A DNA stretch of 5,793 nucleotides from Hydrogenophaga sp. (lineage in GTDB: Bacteria; Pseudomonadota; Gammaproteobacteria; Burkholderiales; Burkholderiaceae_C). Numbering within the stretch: position 1 is the stretch's first letter; each line of letters opens with the position of its first letter. The position numbers were made by a program, and so were the translations under genes. The notes below the pieces were generated by a model. That model ran no database searches and was not told where the DNA came from. It saw only the letters and a list, made by a program, of their open reading frames with translations. The stretch is taken from positions 1 to 5,793 of the forward strand of contig JALOSN010000133.1 in NCBI GenBank assembly GCA_025458415.1, in the 5' to 3' direction. Positions 1 through 4,614 of this stretch are shown in pieces.

Positions 1-1451
1 GCAGGGATTGCCGCGGCGCAACCCCACCACCGGATCACAACGGCTGCTGTCCTTTCTCATGACGGTCAGCGGGTTCATCGTGCTCGCCGGCATCACCTAT
101 TACGTCATCGGCCTGATCAAGTCCCTGCTGGGCGATGCCGCCGTGCCGGTGATCGGGCTGGGCCTGCTGGCTGCCTACGTGGGTCTGCTCTGGATCGGCT
201 CCCGTCAGCCCGACCTACCGATCGACGATCCCAATTCCCCGGTGTTTGAACTCCCGGAGACCGGTCCCACCGTGAAGTCCGGCATGCACTACCTGCTGGC
301 GGTCGTGGTCCTGGTCTGGTGCCTGATGGTGGAGCAACTGTCGCCGGCGCTGTCGGCCTTCTGGGCCACCGTGTTCATGATGTTCGTCATGTTGACCCAG
401 AAGCCCCTGCTGGGCCTGTTGCGCGGTGACCGCCGCGGGTTCACCCAGCATTTCCGGGCCGGCGTGTCCGACCTCGTGGATGGCCTGGCGACCGGTGCCC
501 GCAACATGATCGGTATCGGTGTGGCCACGGCAGCTGCCGGCATCATCGTCGGTACCGTTTCGCTCACCGGCGTCGGTCTGGTGATGACCGAACTGGTCGA
601 AATCCTGTCCGGCGGCAACCTGATGCTGATGCTGGTGCTGGTCGCACTGATCAGCCTGATCCTGGGCATGGGTCTGCCCACCACGGCCAACTACATCGTG
701 GTCTCGACCCTGATGGCGCCGGTGATCGTGGAGCTCGGCGCCCAGAGTGGCCTGATCGTGCCCCTGATCGCGGTCCACCTGTTCGTGTTCTATTTCGGTC
801 TCATGGCCGACGTCACGCCCCCTGTGGGGCTGGCGTCGGCCATCCTGCCGTTCCTGTTCATCTTCAACACCCAGCTGCTGCTGATCGGACTGGAAGGGCC
901 CTTGCATGTGGCACTGACCATGGGGTCGGCGCTGGTTGCCATGCTGGTGTTTGCCTCGGCCACCTCCGGATACTTTTTTGCCCGGACCCGCTGGTACGAA
1001 ACGATCGCCATGCTGCTGGTCTGCTTCACCCTGTTCCGTCCCGGGTTCTGGATGGACATGCTGCACCCCCCGTTTGACCATCGAGCAGGCACCCGCCAAC
1101 AGCGGCAAACGCGTGTGGGTCGAGGGCATGAATCTCGAAGGCCGAGACGTCCGCAAGGGCGTGCTGCTGCCCCTGGGTCCGGAAGGCGACGTCAAGACCC
1201 GGCTCGGCCACGCGGGCCTGACAGTGATGAACGACGGGGACGCGCTGATGGTGGTGGCCACCAAGTTCGGCAGCACCGCCGAAAAGCTCGGCATCGAGCA
1301 GAGCTTCCGCATCACCTCGCTGGAGGTTCCGGCCCAGCGACCGGCCAAGGAGTGGTTCTTTGTACCGGCCCTTGCTCTGCTGGGCCTCATCATTCTTTTG
1401 CAGCGCCGCCGCATGCGCCACGAGCGACCGCTTGCGAGTGCATCGCCATGA
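1..1451 (+). pseudogene. TRAP transporter fused permease (DctQM type), 3' part, frameshifted
   Basis: This is an inner-membrane permease of the fused 4TM/12TM TRAP class, which with a periplasmic (usually TAXI-type) binding protein imports organic acids using an ion gradient. The 5' half lies outside the window, and coding enters in the frame whose codons start at base 2. Many hydrophobic segments are visible, with the DctM signature LGMGLPTTANYIVVS (662 onward), FGLMADVTPPVGLA (794-835) and FRPGFWMDMLHPPF (up to 1075). After about 1076 the family-like sequence jumps to the next frame: VWVEGMNLEGRDV, a KFGSTAEKLGI stretch, then a last membrane helix and LLQRRR, ending at TGA 1449-1451. This tail resembles the C-terminal DUF3394-type domain of the family. 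A conserved block of about 25 residues between VGLAS and AILPF is also missing. The family assignment is firm. That the gene is dead, rather than mis-sequenced, is inference. The substrate is unknown. Confidence 0.82.
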
Positions 1452-2098
1452 ACGGCCAACGGATCGCCCTGATTCACGCGCTGGCCCACTCGGTCGAGCC
1501 CATCAATGCCGAACTGGCCCGGGCCTGGCCCGAGGCCATCCGCATGAACCTGCTTGACGACAGCCTCTCTGCCGACCTGGGGCGTCTGGGCAAGGGGCTG
1601 GACGATGCCATGCACCGCCGTTTCGAAGCGCTGGCCGCCTACGTCGAATCCACGGGCGCCCAGGCTATCCTGTTCACCTGCTCGGCCTTCGGCCACTGCA
1701 TCGAGGCGGTGGCCGCACGGCGGCCCCATATGCCGGTGCTCAAGCCGAACGAGGCGATGGTGGCCGATGTGGCGGCCGTCGAAGGTCCGGTCGGCCTGAT
1801 CGCTTCCTTCGGTCCGACGCTGCTGTCCATGCCACCCGAATTTCCGGCCAGTGTGCGCCTGCGCACGGCCCTGGTGGAAGAGGCCATGCAGGCGCTGAAC
1901 CAGGCCGATCCGGAGCGCCACGATGCGCTGGTGGCCGACGCTGCCCGTCGACTGGCGGCCGACGGCTGCCGGGCGATCGCGCTGGCTCAGTTCAGCATGG
2001 CGCGTGCTGCCCCTGCCGTCACTGAAGCCACCGGCTTGCCGGTGTTCACCACGCCGGGGAGCGCGGTCGCCAGCCTGCGCCGGCGCCTGACCGCCTGA
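1448..2098 (+). CDS. Asp/Glu racemase-superfamily protein
   Basis: This 216-residue cytoplasmic protein has the two-lobed layout of the Asp/Glu/hydantoin racemase superfamily, which includes racemases, maleate isomerases and arylmalonate decarboxylases. The N-lobe active-site stretch is LFTCSAFG (Cys78), followed by PVLKPNEAM (residues 96-104). The C-lobe stretch is GCRAIALAQFSMARAAP, where Gln181 stands at the place of the second catalytic Cys, so a classic two-Cys racemase mechanism is unlikely. I recall LAQFSMARA as common in relatives, so this is probably a subfamily trait. The start ATG at 1448 overlaps the permease stop (ATGA). There is no strong Shine-Dalgarno sequence, which suggests translational coupling. 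The pairing with a TRAP permease suggests work on an imported organic acid; the substrate is unknown. In the same frame, upstream sequence is open back to the window edge because of the permease frameshift, but the family-like sequence begins only at 1448. Confidence 0.85.
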   Translation: MNGQRIALIHALAHSVEPINAELARAWPEAIRMNLLDDSLSADLGRLGKGLDDAMHRRFEALAAYVESTGAQAILFTCSAFGHCIEAVAARRPHMPVLKPNEAMVADVAAVEGPVGLIASFGPTLLSMPPEFPASVRLRTALVEEAMQALNQADPERHDALVADAARRLAADGCRAIALAQFSMARAAPAVTEATGLPVFTTPGSAVASLRRRLTA

Positions 2099-2123
2099 GG
2101 CCTGTGCCGCCTGCAGATACAAT
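2095..2123 (+). promoter_or_regulatory. Candidate sigma-70 promoter for tRNA-Leu (and perhaps tig)
   Basis: The -10 box TACAAT (2118-2123) matches TATAAT in five of six positions. A weak -35 box CTGAGG (2095-2100, three of six) lies 17 bases upstream and overlaps the racemase stop codon. Transcription would begin near 2130, leaving a leader of about 70 bases before the tRNA. No terminator is seen between the racemase gene and this site, so read-through from the upstream operon is also possible. The -10 is convincing; the -35 is not. Confidence 0.5.
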
Positions 2124-2202
2124 AGAAGGTTGCCGTCAAACGGTACCACGGACGCGGTGGTTCATCCGAACCCAGCCTGCGCAAGCGGTCCGGGCAACCG
2201 GC

Positions 2203-2289
2203 GCGCGGGTGGCGAAATTGGTAGACGCACCAGGTTTAGGTCCTGACGCCAGCAATGGTGTGGGGGTTCGAGTCCCCCCCCGCGCACCA
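2203..2289 (+). tRNA. tRNA-Leu, anticodon UAG
   Basis: The 87-base gene folds completely. The acceptor stem is 2203-2209 (GCGCGGG) with 2279-2285 (CCCGCGC), the discriminator is A2286 and the encoded CCA is 2287-2289. The D stem GCG/CGC (2212-2214 with 2226-2228) closes a loop with GG. The anticodon stem is 2230-2234 with 2242-2246, with loop TTTAGGT and anticodon TAG at 2237-2239, which reads CUN leucine codons. The long class II variable arm is a 5-bp stem (2247-2251 with 2256-2260) with a GCAA tetraloop. The T stem GGGGG/CCCCC carries the loop TTCGAGT. The long variable arm and the anticodon fix the identity as leucine. The only flaw is a C2230/A2246 mismatch at the top of the anticodon stem. 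The gene lies 71 bases before tig, an arrangement I recall from betaproteobacteria. Confidence 0.97.
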
Positions 2290-2300
2290 CGGTACCGTGG
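2287..2300. repeat. 14-base perfect palindrome on the tRNA 3' end
   Basis: The sequence CCACGGTACCGTGG is its own reverse complement. Its first three bases are the encoded CCA of tRNA-Leu. As RNA it could form a 5-bp hairpin with a GTAC loop directly abutting the mature tRNA end. The core ACGGTACC also occurs in the tRNA leader at 2140-2147. There is no T-tract after it, so it is not an intrinsic terminator. Its role, if any, is unknown; it may influence 3' trimming. Confidence 0.6.
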
Positions 2301-2350
2301 AACAGATCCTCACCGGTCGGCCAGATTCCCTGGCAGGCCGCCTTCCTTTT

Positions 2351-2354
2351 GGAG
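2351..2354 (+). promoter_or_regulatory. tig ribosome binding site
   Basis: GGAG lies six bases before ATG 2361. It decides the start in favour of that ATG over the in-frame TTG at 2349, which would overlap this site and have no Shine-Dalgarno sequence of its own. Confidence 0.8.
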
Positions 2355-2360
2355 ATTGAC

Positions 2361-3671
2361 ATGACCGTCACCGTTGAAACCCTGGAAAAGCTCGAGCGCA
2401 AGATCACGCTGACGCTGCCTGCCGACGTGATCAGGAACGAGGTCGAGAACCGCCTCAAGCGCCTGGCCCGCCAGGTCAAGATGGACGGCTTCCGTCCCGG
2501 CAAGGTGCCGATGAACGTCGTGGCCCAGCGCTATGGCTACTCGGTGCACTACGAAGTCATGAACGACAAGGTGGGCGAAGCCTTTGCCCAGGCCGCCAAC
2601 GAGGCCAAGCTGCGCGTGGCTGGCCAGCCCCAGATCACCGAGAAGGAAGGCGCACCCGAAGGCCAGCTGGCATTCGATGCCGTCTTCGAGGTCTACCCCG
2701 AGGTCAAGATCGGCGACCTGACCACGGCCGAGGTCGAGCGCGCCACCGCTTCGGTCAGCGACGCGGCCATCGACCGCACGCTGGACATTCTGCGCAAGCA
2801 GCGCCGCACCTTCGGCCAACGCGCCAAGGACGAAGCCGCCCAGGATGGTGACCGTGTCACCATCGATTTCGCTGGCAAGATCGACGGCGAAGCCTTTGAG
2901 GGCGGCAAGGCCGAAGGCTTCCAGTTCATCGTCGGTGACGGCCAGATGCTCAAGGAATTCGAGGACGCGGTTCGTGGCATGAAGACGGGCGAGTCCAAGA
3001 CCTTCCCGCTGGCCTTCCCGGAGGACTACCACGGCAAGGACGTGGCGGGCAAAACGGCCGACTTCATGGTGACCTTGCACAAGGTGGAGGCTGCCCACCT
3101 GCCCGACGTCAACGAGGAGCTGGCCAAATCCCTGGGCATTGCCGAGGGTACCGTCGAGGCCCTGCGCGCCGACATCAAGAAGAACCTGGAGCGGGAGGTG
3201 AAGTTCCGCCTGCAGGCCCGCAACAAGCAGGCCGCCATGGACGCCCTGTCGGCGAAGGCCGAGCTGGACCTGCCCAAGTCGGTCGTCCAGGCCGAGCTCG
3301 ACCGCCTGATCGAGGGCGCCCGCGCCGACCTCAAGCAACGGGGTGTCAAGGACGCCGACAAGGCACCGATCCCGGAAGAGCTGTTCCGCCCCCAGGCCGA
3401 GCGCCGGGTGCGACTGGGTCTGGTGGTGGCCGAGCTGGTGCGCAGCCATGAGCTGCAGGCCAAGCCCGAGCAGATCCAGGCCCACATCCAGGAACTCGCA
3501 TCGTCCTATGAGCAGCCGGCCGACGTCGTGCGCTGGTACCAGAGCGACAACCGCCGCATGGCCGAGATCGAAGCCGTGGTGATCGAGAACAACGTCACGG
3601 AGTTCGTGCTGTCGCAGGCCAAGGTGAGCGACAAGGATATCGGCTTCGATGAACTGATGGGCCAGGCCTGA
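2361..3671 (+). CDS. tig: Trigger factor, ribosome-associated chaperone and peptidyl-prolyl isomerase
   Basis: Trigger factor sits at the ribosome exit tunnel next to L23, shields nascent chains and has prolyl isomerase activity in the cytoplasm. The product is 436 residues, close to the usual 430-450. The N-terminal ribosome-binding domain carries the signature GFRPGKVP at residues 43-50. An FKBP-type isomerase domain follows at about 162-243 (DGDRVTIDFAGKIDGEAFEGG through FPEDYHGKDVAGK). The C-terminal helical cradle (about 250-436) is rich in charged helices and ends in FDELMGQA. All three domains are intact. The gene follows tRNA-Leu without an obvious terminator in between and may share its transcript. 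It ends in a strong intrinsic terminator before clpP, so its expression is largely separate from the protease genes. Identification is secure. Confidence 0.98.
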   Translation: MTVTVETLEKLERKITLTLPADVIRNEVENRLKRLARQVKMDGFRPGKVPMNVVAQRYGYSVHYEVMNDKVGEAFAQAANEAKLRVAGQPQITEKEGAPEGQLAFDAVFEVYPEVKIGDLTTAEVERATASVSDAAIDRTLDILRKQRRTFGQRAKDEAAQDGDRVTIDFAGKIDGEAFEGGKAEGFQFIVGDGQMLKEFEDAVRGMKTGESKTFPLAFPEDYHGKDVAGKTADFMVTLHKVEAAHLPDVNEELAKSLGIAEGTVEALRADIKKNLEREVKFRLQARNKQAAMDALSAKAELDLPKSVVQAELDRLIEGARADLKQRGVKDADKAPIPEELFRPQAERRVRLGLVVAELVRSHELQAKPEQIQAHIQELASSYEQPADVVRWYQSDNRRMAEIEAVVIENNVTEFVLSQAKVSDKDIGFDELMGQA

Positions 3672-3698
3672 TCTTCGGGCTTCTGCCAGTGCGCAGGC

Positions 3699-3727
3699 GA
3701 GGGCGGGGCTTCCCGCCCTCTTTTTTT
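3699..3727 (+). terminator. Rho-independent terminator after tig
   Basis: A perfect 9-bp stem, GAGGGCGGG (3699-3707) with CCCGCCCTC (3712-3720), closes a four-base GCTT loop and is followed directly by seven T (3721-3727). It starts 27 bases after the tig stop codon. It should end most transcripts from the tRNA/tig side, which implies that clpP has its own promoter. Confidence 0.93.
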
Positions 3728-3847
3728 GGGTCGTCGCTCTTGCCGCGCGTCGTTCCGTCGCCACCTGTGGCTGCCAGGAATTGGACGGCCCGCCGCGACA
3801 TGGCTTGAGGTTGGTTACAGTATTGGCATGGCAATGACACAACAGAT

Positions 3848-3851
3848 GGAG
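3848..3851 (+). promoter_or_regulatory. clpP ribosome binding site
   Basis: GGAG lies six bases before ATG 3858. The other in-frame ATG codons at 3828, 3834 and 3846 lack a comparable site, so this one decides the start. The gap 3728-3847 upstream shows no clear sigma-70 promoter. Confidence 0.7.
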
Positions 3852-3857
3852 AAACGC

Positions 3858-4475
3858 ATGAGCGCAATGGATATCCAGGGTCTGGGCATGGTGCCCATGG
3901 TGATCGAACAGTCGGGCCGCGGCGAGCGGGCCTACGACATCTATTCGCGGCTGCTCAAGGAGCGGGTGATCTTCCTGGTCGGTCCCGTCAACGACCAGTC
4001 GGCCAACCTGGTGGTGGCCCAGTTGCTTTTTCTGGAAAGCGAGAATCCGGACAAGGACATCTCCTTCTACATCAACTCGCCCGGCGGGTCGGTGAGTGCG
4101 GGCATGGCCATCTTCGACACCATGAACTTCATCAAGCCGGATGTGTCGACCCTGTGCATCGGCATGGCCGCGAGCATGGGTGCCTTCCTGCTGGCCGCGG
4201 GCGCCAAGGGCAAGCGGTTCGCCCTGCCCAATTCCAAGGTCATGATCCATCAGCCGCTGGGCGGCACGCAGGGCCAGGCGACCGAGATCGAGATTCATGC
4301 ACGCGAGATCCTCAAGACCCGCGAGCAGCTCAACCGCATCCTGTCCGAGCGCACCGGTCAGCCCCTCGACAAGATCGAGCGCGATACCGAGCGGGACTAC
4401 TACCTCAGTGCCGCCGAATCGGTTGACTACGGTCTCATCGACAAGGTCATCGAACGGCGGCCCAGCGCCAGCTGA
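3858..4475 (+). CDS. clpP: ATP-dependent Clp protease proteolytic subunit ClpP
   Basis: ClpP forms the double-heptamer serine peptidase chamber that degrades proteins fed in by ClpX or ClpA in the cytoplasm. With the start at 3858 the product is 205 residues, normal for the family. The catalytic triad is complete: Ser106 in GMAASMGAF, His131 in MIHQPLGG and Asp180 in TERDYYLSA. The spacing (25 and 74 residues from Ser) equals that of the E. coli enzyme. The oxyanion/strand region YINSPGGSVSAGM (71-83) and the handle region after GGTQGQATEIEIHAREIL are present. A short N-terminal propeptide is likely, as MVPMVIEQS at 11-19 resembles the usual start of the mature chain. The start is chosen by GGAG at 3848; starts at 3828 or 3834 would add 10 or 8 residues. 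The gene sits after the tig terminator and 139 bases before clpX, its functional partner. Identification is secure. Confidence 0.98.
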   Translation: MSAMDIQGLGMVPMVIEQSGRGERAYDIYSRLLKERVIFLVGPVNDQSANLVVAQLLFLESENPDKDISFYINSPGGSVSAGMAIFDTMNFIKPDVSTLCIGMAASMGAFLLAAGAKGKRFALPNSKVMIHQPLGGTQGQATEIEIHAREILKTREQLNRILSERTGQPLDKIERDTERDYYLSAAESVDYGLIDKVIERRPSAS

Positions 4476-4506
4476 TCAGGGCATTTGCATGAAAAAGTGC
4501 TCTTTC

Positions 4507-4524
4507 GGGTCCGAGTCGGGACCC
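4507..4524 (+). promoter_or_regulatory. GC-rich hairpin in the clpP-clpX gap
   Basis: GGGTCC (4507-4512) pairs with GGACCC (4519-4524) around a six-base loop. There is no T-tract directly after it, so it is not a standard terminator. The 3' arm can instead pair as ACCC (4521-4524) with GGGT (4530-4533) just before GC and four T. Whether either fold controls read-through into clpX is unknown. Confidence 0.3.
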
Positions 4525-4546
4525 CGTATGGGTGCTTTTCCGGCGT

Positions 4547-4574
4547 TTGGACCTGAGTCTGCTTGATCTATCAT
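4547..4574 (+). promoter_or_regulatory. Candidate sigma-70 promoter for clpX
   Basis: The -10 box TATCAT (4569-4574) matches the consensus in five of six positions. TTGGAC (4547-4552, three of six) lies 16 bases upstream as a possible -35. Transcription would begin near 4581, about 34 bases before the clpX start codon. Co-transcription with clpP also remains possible, as no clear terminator separates the genes. Confidence 0.4.
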
Positions 4575-4614
4575 TGAACCACCTGAATCCCATCCTGCCC
4601 GGCAGATTCCACAC

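Noticed and set aside
1066..1075. Programmed +1 frameshift at the CCC-CCG proline codons
   Set aside because: The run is slippery in principle, but no stop codon follows in the zero frame, the shifted frame appears to lack about ten family residues, and a second lesion is present upstream. Damage or read error explains it better.
8..2098. A single 696-residue permease-racemase fusion protein
   Set aside because: The filler between 1079 and 1447 is Arg/Pro/Gly-rich off-frame sequence, while the next frame carries a clear permease C-terminus ending exactly at the racemase ATGA overlap. The open frame is a by-product of the frameshift.
215..2149. 644-codon open frame on the minus strand opposite the permease and racemase
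   Set aside because: It is His/Gln/Arg-rich with no family-like motif, typical of the antisense of GC-rich coding sequence, and lies wholly opposite recognisable genes.
2318..2340. Stem-loop before tig as a terminator for the tRNA transcript
   Set aside because: CGGCC/GGCCG has a 13-base loop and competes with GCCAG/CTGGC. The following CCTTCCTTTT is not a proper T-tract and abuts the tig ribosome site.
3828..3848. Upstream clpP starts at 3828, 3834 or 3846
   Set aside because: None has a good Shine-Dalgarno sequence. GGAG at 3848-3851 is ideally placed for ATG 3858, and the product length is then normal.
2310..4298. 662-codon open frame on the minus strand opposite tig and clpP
   Set aside because: It mirrors the codon usage of two secure genes and even spans their terminator. 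No motif or ribosome site supports it.
4497..4543. Imperfect direct repeat of 12 bases (GTGCTCTTTCGG and GTGCTTTTCCGG, 35 bases apart)
   Set aside because: Ten of twelve matches over such a short span can arise by chance, and no further copy or known operator pattern is seen.
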